64,000 bases of DNA. It comes from Marchantia polymorpha subsp. ruderalis (lineage: Eukaryota; Streptophyta; Marchantiopsida; Marchantiales; Marchantiaceae). The position numbers and the translations under genes were made by a program. Of the stretch, positions 22,992 to 35,366 are shown piece after piece (within the stretch, counting starts at the first letter, position 1; every line of letters begins with the position of its first letter). A model generated the notes under the pieces. The model had not been told where the DNA came from, searched no databases, and saw nothing but the letters and a program-made list of their open reading frames with translations. Location: the NCBI GenBank assembly GCA_037833965.1, contig AP031354.1:13928001-13992000 (forward strand). The letters run 5' to 3'.

Positions 22992-25900
22992 GCCTGAACA
23001 AGATGCCTCTCACAAATCACCACTTCCACCTGCCCTGCTTCACTCTATTCCTCTGCGCATTTGAAATTTAAAATTTTAGAATTGACACCTAACCAGTGAC
23101 ATTTCGATCGAGCCTTCTTCTTTCCAATCGATATTTCAGAAAAGCGTTAATCTTGCATCGTAGAAGAGAATCAAACTTTTCGATCGCAATTACATCATAA
23201 ATGTGATGGTGATGCACACGAACTCATTTCTTTCTCACACTCTGCTTCTCAAGGCGTACTCTTCTCGTCTCCTACCTTTCACTGGAACAACTCCCTGTGC
23301 AAGAGCTGAGAGACGACTTGCGTTCAACTGCAACCAAACGGAAACCGTCGATTCCCATTATTGACGATAGATTTCGTCTCACGTTTCACTTACAGTGTAT
23401 GCACAGTACTCCGGTCCCTTTGCCTATAATATTCTATCTGACTCTTTTATTCCTTGTGACAACCAAGAATCTGTTATGTTGAGCCAAAAGGAGGGTGTTC
23501 ATAGTACACTAATCCTTCGAGAAGTGCACGGTTGAGGATTCCACGTACGACGCAGTCATGAGATACACTTGTTCTCCCATCGCTTCTGTTTGTGTCCAGA
23601 TGACTTTGAAAGAAAAGCCAGATTTCGCCAATCACAACTTCTGGTTAAAAATCCGCCGTCGTCCTCCTCAGCGTTTCCCTTTTACATCCTTTTCCCAGAC
23701 TCAATCTTCGACGTCTCACCATGTTCTTTGTCCATGCAGGCAAAAGATCCTTGTCCCGGATGTTACAACTGCAGCAAATCCATAGCATCTAAATGACTGG
23801 ACTATTTCCTGAGGTCTTCTTGTACCTATGGTTTATATTTCTATTAGAGACCAAATGATCAGATTAAGTATAAAAAAAATTTGAATCTTCATCTTACAGT
23901 ACTTGATCAGCTAAAATGTCTAAGAGTTGAAATTGATGCAAATGTGTAAATGTTTCTCCAATTTCAGTAATTAAAATCCTCAGATTCGATACTAATACGT
24001 ACTTAGGTTCAAAGAAATGTTATACGTATTTAAGTGATAGAGTTATGTTACTCTGCAGTTTTATGTTATGCTAAATCAGGAGAATTTAGTCTTATACAAA
24101 ATATTGGATGGTACCTGAGAGTTATGCAGTCACATGTCATCCATGTTCAAATACAATCTTTGCTAATAGAGTTCCGTCCAACGTAGCTTCTGAAACAACC
24201 ACGAACTTCAAAACATATCAACGAACTACCCACAAACCCAAATTCTAAGAAATCCAGTAGCTCTTCGAACAAAATTTACATGTAAAGTGACGAGCTCTTA
24301 ATCTTGATATATACAACGAATTACCCCAACGATCAAAACGACAATAAGGAAGGAGAGAGGACAAAAAATAATAAACTGAGCTTCAATTTATCACTGTAAA
24401 AGTGTGCATGATAATTTTATTACTTGCTTGGCTATTCTAAATTGCAGTTTTTCATGATTCGAAATTGTAACTAGATTGTGGTGGATTAGTAATTGACTAC
24501 AAAAACTTTTATGAATCTTATCGGTTTCAAAAGTTTCTTTTTTACGCCTTCAACCTGATAGGTGAAAAGCAGCGCCGGCCCCCCCTCCCTTTCGATGAAC
24601 GAAGGCAGCGCGGAGGCCAGAAACGAATGTGGTGAACGGTCTGCAAAATAAAACTACTTATTTGATTATTGTTATTATTTGTGTTATCTCAAGTTGGGCA
24701 GAATTGTAATTAGGGGAAGATTTTAATCTCATGGCCGAATAATATTACAAAAATATTTAGGCCCGATAGGGTGAGTCCCTCCCCTCACACTGTAGACGCC
24801 AACTATGAGATTACAAGTATATTTATTGGAATATGGGTTATGGTGGGCTGCAGTGTCGTTTGTGGTCTCATTATAAAATAAATTGTGATGGATATGAGTA
24901 AGTGTTTTGCGTTTCTCATGGAATTCCACGATTGATTTTCTCTCTAATTTGTTAATGACATAAGAATGATCTACTTCTAACTTCTTCTTATTCTAATGAC
25001 TTGGCATTATCCTAATGATTTTTCATCAATTGTTATGGAAAAAAGGATGGAATAACATGTGGCTAGAGATAAATGAAAAAAAATGATAAATATATTATGT
25101 TGTAATTGATGAGATAAAATAGTCTACAAACAATTAAATCATGAAAAGAATGAAAGAAATTTATGATAACCCGATTCTTTTCATGAGCTTCACTATTTTT
25201 CATTACTTACACTTTTTCTTACCCAATATTCTTATTGATTCAAATACTCTACTAAAGAAGTTTGAGAAGTTGAAATTCTAATCAAGAAATTTTGATTTTT
25301 TGTGTATTTTTACTTGAAAATGTCAAAATTTGAATCCATAATTTCATATAACCTTAGGTGTAGAGAATCAAAGAGGTCAAATCATTATATACATTCATAA
25401 TATGGAACACTACTTGATATTGTAACTTTTGGATCTCATCAAAAAAGATGACAAATAACATTTTCTAAAATTGTATAATGTGTAAATACAATGTGTACAA
25501 TAATTTCACCTGTATTTTGATCTTTATGAATCATATACAATGTTGGTCTAAAACTTATTTGTTCAATATAATCTAATTTTTTTTCATTTGAAGTATCCAG
25601 CTTCATTCATAATAGTAAACATAACATCATTAACAATGTCATGATTTATATACTCTATATGCGAACTTGCATCAAGTTAAAGACATAGCATATGTGAGAT
25701 ATTTCATATAAATACATGATTAATATATAATTTGAAGCCAAATAAGTAATTGATGGTTAATTTAGTAATCTATGTGAATGAAAATTGTTTTAAAGCATGA
25801 AAGAGTGAAAATCCACAAACTTTTATTATTTTCAAAAATTAGAATGTTAAATATTCAATCCGCATTGAATGTATGTAAAACATATTGGAATTCTAATCTA

Positions 25901-26599
25901 TGATAATAAAAAAATAAAAATCTACTTTGATGTGTTAAAAAAGAAGTTTCATTCTTTATTTCTAGAATTTTCTTTTATTTTATCAATTTAAAATACATAG
26001 AGGTAAAATATTATGCTATATATCAAAATTTGAACTCAAAAAGATTAAAAAAATGCAAAAAATCAAACTAAAAAAGTATGTTAGTTTTCAGAATTAATAA
26101 TTTTACTTTTACACAAAATTCAAACCATTTTTTTGGTTCAAATGTCTTGCTATAATCAAATTCCATGAGCTGATGATGTTAGAAAAAATATGCTTGATAT
26201 ATCTATCAAAGAAGATAAAAGTAATGTGAAATGTTTCATTTTTAAAAATTTATATGCATCAACAAGCAATACTAAATAATATAGATATCGTATGTGGATC
26301 TTTTGACATACTATATGATATATAATAAATGATCACCATGAATTCAACAGTTATGAAACAAATGAATGAATGAAACAAAGAGTATGCAAAGATTACACTA
26401 CTTATGGATGTAATATTCTATTAAAGAAAACTTTCAAACATATTATACACATACTTGAAGTTGATGAGATTAGGGATTAAAATCTAAGATCACATCCACA
26501 CGATTATCTGACAATAGATCTCCAAAATCTAGGCGAGAAGATTTTTGACGAGAAGAAGTCTCTATATATTCTCAGCTTATTGTGATCATCATACCACAC
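22992..26599. other. 5' flank of the trihelix gene, then AT-rich spacer
   Basis: About 22992-23100 is probably the untranslated first exon of the trihelix gene: GCA|GTAAGT donor at 22991/22990 on the minus strand. 23100-24500 has no recognisable gene on either strand. From about 24650 it becomes AT-rich and featureless apart from a short GC-rich patch near 24570-24620. The last few hundred bases may be the 5' end of the copia remnant that follows. Confidence 0.4.
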
Positions 26600-28060
26600 A
26601 CTATTCTATATACTCCTCCACCGTGATATGAAGATCATAACTTACAACAAGGTTATAAGTGACTGCTTGACAGATGAGCTAAAATATCCATTCATATCCG
26701 CATTGGCACTAACTATGATCCGATGTCGGTCACGTTTGAAGGGTGAAAACGATTTGAAACATGTTGAATCCAAGAGTACAAGATATAGGTCCAAGAGTAC
26801 CATCCTTGAGAGGAAGAGATTTCAATCCAAGTATAAATTCTCTAAGAGTAAGATGATGATTTGTTGAAGATGTGGCAAGAGTGTCCACATCAAGAAAGAC
26901 GGTCAAGTGAAAATCAAAGAAGCAGTGGCAAACGTTACCATAATGCTTCGAACCTGAGGAGGACAACCTGCTCGAGTATGGCCTATGATGCTAGAGTTAT
27001 ATCCTTAGCAAAGATTATTGATGGATTTTAGACAACACTTGTTTTTATCATATTTGCTACAATAGAGGGTTCTTTTGTACTTTTTCAAGATCAGACGGCT
27101 AAGTTTTTATGGAGAAGTATCAACCATGCACAATTGAGAGTATTGAATCTCTGAAAATTCTAATGTTTGATGGAATACGTATAGTGATCAAAGTTAGATT
27201 TATAGCTAAAATGAGAAAGAATTTGATCTTTTTGTTATGTAAAATACACACTGCCTAGAATGAAACTCTAAAAAATGCATGCTAGATGTTAGATCATATG
27301 ATAAGATAATCCTTTGAGTATATAATCACAATAATCTATATTTGCTAGAGAGCAATATTATTTGTGTAGAAGTTTACTTCATCAAATCTTGAGTTGAGAA
27401 GTTTCATATAAGACAATTCAGGCTATGTCACATGAATGATAGATACATGTCACTCTTTGACAAGAGTAAAGTGTTATAGGATATGGACTGAGTTGACAAA
27501 GCATTATGCAAATATTGTATCATGAGTAAAAAAAATTAGCAGTTATGAGATCCAATAACTTGTAAAATTATTGTCAATAGATATGTTTTTTTCCATGAGT
27601 GAAGATCATTGAAAGGGTGTGAGAGTTTTCAAACTTCATGTACTAACAATGAAAAAACTTAAATCTCAGATGTTGTTGTGGTGTAATTTGATCATTATGT
27701 GATTAATGATCTGATACAATAAGAAAAGTATAATCACGAGATATCAAATTGAAATTTGAATAGTCGAAGCGATTCCAACCAAATGAGAATTTATGCCACG
27801 AATGGCAGTATGTGTAGATAGTCCATGTAAAAAATAAACCTAGACTAAAGTTTTTTGCAAGCAAGTGCTCACATCTACTTTTTCGTTAAGTGTGATAAAC
27901 TGGTGTTTAAAGAGCTATGTGAGCTTATGAATGGTAATGTGTCTTTGCAAGAAATACTAAATGAGATGTACAAAGCCATGCATCAAGATCGCGAGATTAC
28001 TAAATCTATATAAATAGAAGTACACTTAATGAAAAAGTGATTTGTTTATACCTTGCAAGT
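26600..28060 (+). mobile_element. Ty1/copia gag-integrase remnant, plus strand
   Basis: A heavily mutated gag zinc knuckle at about 26862-26900 reads C-stop-R-CGKSVHIKKD-G, i.e. CX2CX4HX4C with a stop codon inside and the last Cys changed. About 300-600 bases further, DGIRIVIKVRFIAKMRKNLI fits the protease/pre-integrase linker. CHMNDRYMSLF (near 27425) and LCKYCIMSK (near 27510) fit the integrase HHCC zinc finger. Stops and frameshifts abound. A TATATAAATAG at about 28010 may be the LTR promoter. Termini could not be fixed. Confidence 0.65.
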
Positions 28061-30393
28061 TTTATTTGAGGGTTGTTTAGGGTTTAAGTTGAGAGGTTTT
28101 GTCTGCTTGATGATGATGATTAGCATTTTCAATGTTACTTGAGTATTTTGTCATGAGATCTTGCGAATCGCTGCATCAATTCGTCAAGCTTTCCATCTCG
28201 AGCTTCAACTTCTAATGTAGAAGATCAACCTATCCATTCCATCACTAAACTTCATGAGCTATATTCATGCTGTTATGGGTGTTCAATAATCGAACGGAAT
28301 GATAGACTTGAAGTAAACCTTTTGCCAGCCTCTTCGGATCGTGAAAATCCTAACAATCAGGTTGTATGTCAATGTGCAGAATAAACAAATGAAACGTAAA
28401 TTTTCACATTTCCAATATGAATGAAACGTTACGTCTGAAATTTTAGCCAAATTAATCTGTTGCAAAGTGCAAGTCTGAGAGCAAGGTAGCGCACTTTACT
28501 CCCAGAAGTCATTGAAGGTGGAAATCTGCTGCTGCCGCGCTGCTGACCTGTACAATAAGCATTCTTCAACTGCAAAAATTTGTCAAAGATGTTCGGTTTA
28601 TTGGAGCCTTTTATCACATTTCGTCCAAAGCTTGGGTTGGGAAGAGAAGACTTCTGGGTCATCATTCTAAACCTCATGCCCGCCATACAAAATCTTTATT
28701 GAAGATGAAAATTTCAATGGCATTCTCGTAGAAATGGTAGTCTGGTAATGTGCAGAAAAGTACACAGCCGAATTCTGCCAAAGACACGCTTCCACTTAAA
28801 AACAGCAGTTGGTGCACCTGCGGTAGGCGACCAGATCCTATAAGACACCGTAGAGCAAACTACGTTCCCTGGAACATGAGGCACCAACCTGAAGTAATGC
28901 ACTTACTTTAAGCTCTTTACGGAATCTAGAAGTATAAAACGTGTGAGTTTTGGCTCGCAGTTCATTCACTGCGACGTCGGCCAAACACTGCAACCGCTTT
29001 TGAGGTGTTTGGATACTGCTCTAAACAGACCTGTCCACAACACACAAATGTGCCGGGAGATATGATCATGTAGCTGATGTGTCACTAGGTACATTGGAAA
29101 ACTGTAAATACCTTCAACATTAAACAGGTTGAACGATGAAACTGCACATGACCTCTAAATCACCTGCAGCTTCCGGTTTATAGATGCGCAGTAACAACTA
29201 CAAATGCTCAATACTTCCATACAAAATTACGAGGATTGCCACTTCAAGCCAGCAACATTCATTTTCTCTCAAACAATGATCAAATGACAAATGAAAAACT
29301 TGATCTACGTGGAGATAACTAAAATCGTTGAAACACTGCCAAAACTAAGCTTTAAGATTCCACTGAATACACATGTATCTCAGAAGTTGAGAGCAAAAGA
29401 AGAGAACTCAGCAATAGACAAGTTCCTAGAACTCCAAACAACTATATTGAGAGAAAATAACTCCGATTCATTCATGCCTCCAAAAACAAGCTCCAACTTT
29501 CGTGGAAGCTAGTTCACTACCTTCACATACTCCAGCTAACATGATCGATGCTCATCTCATTCCAAGGCCTAATAAGGACCTCCACTCTTCTTCAGAATCA
29601 AACCAATCGGTGAAAGTGAATCGGCCCAGTCGCTTGTAGGCATGTGGTAGGAAAATAAGATACTGTATGGCCTAAAGATAAATCGTTGGCTAGGTGTCCC
29701 GTCCGGGCCTAATCAAGTTGAAAATACATGGCAAAATGCAGCAGTTCTGATCTTCCTTTCTCAACTATGCTGAGAAGCATTGTGGTTTATTAAGAAACGA
29801 CAATTACAGTATTTCTTGCTCAAACGCCGCATTAGTGGTAACAAAGCAGTTTAAGGCTTGACATGAAACTTTGAGTTAGGAGGCCGTATTCTTCACAATG
29901 CACGTCTGTTTCGTGAAGGCATCAGAGGGATGCTAGTGGGCTGAAGACAGGAAGAGAAAATTCACATCAGGTTTGTAACATCTATAACTGTAGATCTGAA
30001 GACACGTCAAGCCATTTATTCTTCACAGTCAACATGATGATAGGCCTCTTGGTGAGTTCTAAGATAAAATTTGTAAGATGAATACCTGAATGATGCAAAC
30101 AGCCACGAGTTCCAACGGCTACCTGCTTCCAAAACTTTGTTCGTGATGATTTGTTTATTCACGACCTAGATCATTATCTCAAATCCGTGTCCCCGAACCC
30201 GCTGTATGAGATCAGTATGCACTTGAATGTTGAGGCCAATGAAGAGCAATCTACTACCTTTAAGGACAGCTAGAGGCTGCAAACTCTGCACAGATTCTAC
30301 AAGTCAATCCTTCCAATTCTCGTCCATGCGTATCATTATGCGTGAACAATGATTTCTGTAAGTACCAGTAACAAAAGGAACACGGCAAGGACT
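28061..30393. other. Spacer downstream of nad7, no gene recognised
   Basis: Minus-strand frames at 28429-28686 and 28714-28902 show fair composition and lie near an AATAAA signal, but match nothing I know. A TATAAAAC lies near 28932 on the plus strand with no recognisable gene after it. The segment just below 30394 is the probable nad7 3' UTR. Confidence 0.35.
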
Positions 30394-32325
30394 CTATCTA
30401 TCGACTTCTCCGAACACAATATCTTGGGTACCAATCATTGTCACCACGTCTGCCAGCATGTGATGCTTGGACATAAAATCCAAACCTTGCAGATGACCAA
30501 ATCCAGGAGCCCGAATCTTGCAGCGATAAGGCCGGTTGGTACCATTGCTGACCAAGTAAACACCAAACTCACCCTTGGGTGCCTCTACGGCAGTGTAGGT
30601 GGCTCCTGCAGGTACATGGTAACCCTCGGTGTAGAGTTTGAAGTGGTGAATGAGAGATTCCATAGACTGCTTCATCTGAGTGCGGGATGGAGGGGTGATC
30701 TTTCTATCATCAGCCTTAATCATACCCGTGGGCATATCGTTCAAGCACTGAGCAATAATTCGGATACTCTGGCGCATTTCCTCTATCCTGACAAGGTAGC
30801 GATCATAGCAATCCCCACGGGTCCCAACTGGAATGTCGAATTCCAGCTTGTCATAGCAATCATAAGGGGACGCCCTTCGCAAGTCCCACTTGATACCAGA
30901 ACCCCTCAACATTGGACCTGAGAAGCCCCAATCCATCGCTTCCTCACCCGTGACAACACCAATGTCTACAAGTCGCTGCTTCCAGATACGGTTGTTGGTG
31001 AGCATTTCTTCAATTTCATCAATACGAGAAGCAAACTGCTGTGAAAATAGAAAAATGTCCTCGCTCAACCCTAAGGGCATGTCCTGCGCTACACCACCCG
31101 GTCGGATATAAGCAGCGTGCAGCCTAGCTCCGGAAACCCTCTCGTAAAACTCCATCATCTTCTCTCTCTCTTCAAAAGCCCACAGAAAAGGGGTCAAGGC
31201 ACCAACGTCCATGGCGTGTGTGGTCAAACTGAGAAGATGGTTCAGCAGCCTCGTAATTTCACAGAACAGCACTCGAATGTACTGTGCACGCAGAGGCACT
31301 TCGATATTCAGCAGTTTCTCCACGGCCAAAGAGTATGCATGCTCTTGAGCCATCATGGAGACGTAATCCAAACGATCAAAGTAGGGGAGAGCTTGAAGGT
31401 AGGTCTTATACTCAATGAGCTTCTCAGTGCCTCTGTGCAACAACCCAATATGGGGCTCTGCTCGCTCCACCACCTCCCCATTCATTTCTAAAACTAATCG
31501 GAGCACACCGTGAGCGGCAGGATGCTGGGGTCCAAAATTGAGAGTGAAATTTTTAATTTCCTTCTTCTTGGAAGTCGTAAGTTCCGTTGAGTAATCTCTC
31601 CTTGCTGATGGCACATCATCCTGATAATCATAATCACCAGCTCTCAGAATCCACAAATTCAATTTACTCAAAAACACTTTCACCCGCATTCTCTTCGCAC
31701 AAGTTCATGGTGTTTTACAAAAACCGCACCAGTCGCCGAAATTCCCCGACACAGGAAAAATGCGATATGTGGAGAGACCAATCTTCTGCACGAATCACTA
31801 AAATCCAGTTGATTGCGATTCGAAATCACTCAGGATTGACAAACCTTTACCCAATCAGCTGAAGCAAACAGAGTCCAACAAAAATCCACAAAGTGATATT
31901 CACAAAAGGAGTGCATCTAAAGCAAACTAACCCTACGCGTAAGCGATCCCCACCAGCAGTAAACCTAGTTCATGTACTGCACACAATCTGTCGACCAGTC
32001 TACAGACGTTCCGACGTATACGCCGTCTCAACCCCAATCTTGGAAATTTGGCACACCGAAATCCCAACTCGCGCCCCGTTCACTAATCATCACCGAGGAA
32101 CCAAAAATCCAATATCAAATCAAATGCCCTGGCAGTGGCACAAACCTGATGGGCTCCGGCGGGAGATCGCTGAGCATGATCGATCGCGAAGGCAGACAGA
32201 GATCTCAGACCACCATGCTTGAAGATCGTCTGGGCAGCAGCGTCCGAGAGCTCGGACGCAGCCGCACCTTGCAGCTGCCATGCGCTCCGCAGCTTGGATC
32301 GCGCAGCACGCACCAGCGCGGCCAT
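30394..32325 (-). CDS. nad7: NADH dehydrogenase (complex I) subunit 7, nuclear copy with targeting presequence
   Basis: The 49-kDa (NDUFS2-type) core subunit of mitochondrial complex I, in the peripheral arm beside the quinone site. Exon 1 (32325-32146, 60 residues) encodes an Arg/Ala-rich presequence starting [20 protein letters not shown], typical of matrix import. A 525-base intron (32145-31621; CAG|GTTTGT donor, TTATCAG acceptor) joins in phase 0 to exon 2 (31620-30394), giving 468 residues. The core begins near residue 88 with [20 protein letters not shown] and runs unbroken through [14 protein letters not shown] to [15 protein letters not shown], full family length with no lesion. Most land plants keep nad7 in the mitochondrion with group II introns; none are present here. 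This looks like an established gene transfer, as known in liverworts. The exact acceptor is inferred from phase. Confidence 0.95.
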
Positions 32326-32770
32326 GGAAACCTACACAACACACCTCGACGCACTCGACTGCAATCCACCGCTCGCTCCGCCTACGAATTGACAAAATTT
32401 GCCCGCTCACTTGGCCCGTCTGAGATCCGATCCCCGTCTCAAGCTCGCAAGGCCCGGCCTGACAAGCCCTCGAGAGTGTGATGTCGAGCAGAATGGGAAG
32501 GGTCGAGAGAGAGAGAGACATGGGCCACCATCCTTGCGCTCCCTTTCTTGCCCAGCTCGCCCTCCGACTCACTGCGTGGGTGCTCGTTTTCCTGCCACGG
32601 GACTTTCCTAAATTCCAACGTGGTAGCATCCGATCCACGTAGTCAAGTCCCTTTCGTCAAGGTGTGTACAGTTCACCTTCGGGCAAAGCAAGGACCGAAA
32701 AGGATGGGAAACCCTCCGAGCCTTAACCCAGCGGTAACCGCCGGGTACATAACAATAGCATGACGATGGG
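32326..32770 (-). promoter_or_regulatory. nad7 upstream flank (GC-rich)
   Basis: GC-rich, CpG-containing sequence directly upstream of the nad7 presequence exon, ending abruptly in AT-rich DNA from about 32870. It should hold the leader and promoter; I see no clear TATA box, as is common for housekeeping mitochondrial genes. This assignment rests on position and composition only. Confidence 0.4.
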
Positions 32771-35213
32771 AAATATGTACCGCACGCGCTATGACATGTG
32801 GACTCTCAAGGTCAAGAGGTCTATAGATACATCAAACAGACGAAGCAGAAGCATCACGTGCCGTGATCTCTTCAATTCAATTGAATTATCAATTGAATCG
32901 AAACTTTAAATCTTGAACTCTAAATATAATTTTAAAACATTTGAATCTTTCAAACATAAATAACGATAGTGAAGATATATTTGTTAAGATATTAATCATT
33001 TGTTGCATTCACAATTAGATAACAAAAAAAAGAAATAAATATATTATTTTTTCAAAAAAATATTAATTTTCATCATCAACTGAATTTTTAAAATTTTCAT
33101 GGCATTTTTTTCTAAAAAAGAAATTTGAAAAATATTTTTCATTTCAAAGTTATATATTTTTAATTTTTTTATTCATTTTCTTGGTGAAATGAAATATTAA
33201 TTTTAAACTCATTCACATTTTTTGCAATATATAATGAATATTTACTTATTTATTTGAAATATATAAATTTTTTATACTTTGATGATTGTATATTTTTTGT
33301 GCGAATTATGTTATATTAAGTATATATTAAAATTTTACGATCTTTGTATTTTGATAATTAAATTTTTAAATCGACATTCGGACTCAAAAGAAAGTAATGA
33401 AATAGCTGCGAAAATGAATTTTGAAAAATAAAATGTTTTTGGAAAAACTGAGTTGTAGTATCAACAAAAAAGAACAATTTTCCATCTCACGAAAATTCAT
33501 GATTCAAAATTGAAAAACATTGTTAAAACAAACATCATTGAAATAGATTATCATGTTGAATCGATCAACTAGCATGAATTTGTTGCTAATTTTTATTGAT
33601 AATAATTTTTTATACATTAATTACATCATATTATTTTTGATAAGACACAAAAGTTCAGCAAATTACATTTTGTTAAAATTTTTATAAAACGTAAAGTTAC
33701 TCATGTATCCAAGGAATATTATATATAAGCTTTATGCTAATTTCAAAAACTATGCTGTGTATACATCAAAACTATATAAAAAGTTAAAAATTGTGTCATC
33801 TTTCACTTTATAAACTAATTTTCAATAACGATGTTATCTGTCACAATATCAGATCATCAATCAATTAAAAAGCTCAAAATCTCTACTCCATATATTATTG
33901 AGTTATGATGAATTTTATAATGAGACACGAGGGGTTATTACTACAGAGGCAATAACTATGTCAACTCAATGAAGTACACGGATGAATGACAGTAGATTAT
34001 CAAATTTCAACACAAGCCAGGATATGAAGATCAACTGGATTTATAAAAAATGTGTAGATGATCTTATTTTATTTTAGAACGATTTGGAAAATAAGGAATT
34101 TCAACACTTCTAAAGAATGAAAATATATTTTTTGATGATGATAGTAGGATTTGATTTTGGAGAATATTGAAACCTCTCGTATAATGAAGTTAACTCCTCA
34201 ATGCATAGGCATGAATGCATTTCACTCAAGCCTATTAGCAATTGCAAATAAAACTTGGAAATTGAAGAAGGTTTTTTTTAATATTTTACTGATGGAAGTT
34301 GAATCATTTTTAAAAACTAAAATAAAATCCCATTATGGAATAGAAAAAATCCGAATGGCCAAATATATGGCCAGATGATTTCCATAAAAAAATTTGCTGA
34401 TTATATGAGGTCATTTTTCTAAGTTTCTTTGTATTGTACATTTTTTAAAGTAGTGCCTTTGTTTACTTTTATCTTCAATTAAACGTATAGTATCATAAAA
34501 AAAATTTATAGCCTTCTGAATGAAATGATTTTTATGAAGGAGCCTATGGAATTTTTGAAAAAAATTCAGTCTGATACATTCTATAGGTTATTAAAATCCG
34601 TGTATGAATCGAAACAAGTCTTGAAATAATAGGAGAAAAAAATTCAATGATTTTATAACATTTCAAGGATTCAAACGGAATATTGCAGCCAAAAGCACTT
34701 GCATAGAAGATAACCAAAATTACAATAAAATGCATATACGTAAATCAGTTTTAAATCTTGGACTGCAGCAGATTTGGTGCAGTTATATAAGTTGCTGAAA
34801 TTTGGAGAATCATGTAGACTCAATAATCAATAATTACGATGCCATTATGGAGTTAAGAAGATGTATGACATATTGCAATCACGACGCAGAGTCGAATCAA
34901 AAGCAAAGTGATTCTCATGAAATTCCCAATAAGTTAGCTTTGCCAAAGAAGAAGAGAAAAAAACATATAACCAAGGTGGAATGTCTCACCGAAGGTCGGG
35001 ATAACTCCAGCCAAAGATGAAAGTTACGAAAGAGTAAGATGTGCAGAATGAATATTGCACATCACACCGAGACTAACATTTTCACTAAGTATCCGGAGAT
35101 TACAAAACATTGGGCTTCTATATAGCCTTGGTTGGGATACTCTTTAAGATGGGTACTCTAAGTTGATTTCGTCGGTGCGTTGCGTGACCTAGAAACATTT
35201 CTGTAAGTCCAAA
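32771..35213. other. AT-rich spacer, no gene seen
   Basis: Very AT-rich from about 32870, with frequent stops in all frames. The frame at 34802-35020 (72 codons, containing LPKKKRKKHI) is basic but has no family motif. Probably old transposon debris. Confidence 0.4.
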
Positions 35214-35366
35214 AAGCTCTGTGAACTAAAAGAAGCAAAAGCCACGTCGGATCTATAGAAACGGACAGCACAGGAAGATTGGCTTAAAGCAGAGAAGGCA
35301 TACAAACAGCTCTGTCAGGCAAAAGAAGCCGAAGCATGCTTTGTGGCAACAGAGAAAGAGACTTAG
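35214..35366 (+). pseudogene. Remnant of a coiled-coil coding segment
   Basis: One frame reads KLCELKEAKATSDL, a TAG, then LKAEKAYKQLCQAKEAEACF up to another TAG. The heptad-like Leu/Ala pattern and internal echo (LCELKEAKA, LCQAKEAEA) look like a former coiled coil broken by a nonsense mutation. The parent gene is unknown, and chance cannot be excluded. Confidence 0.25.

Noticed and set aside
30349..30921. 190-codon plus-strand frame
   Set aside because: Antisense shadow of nad7, whose minus-strand product is unmistakable.
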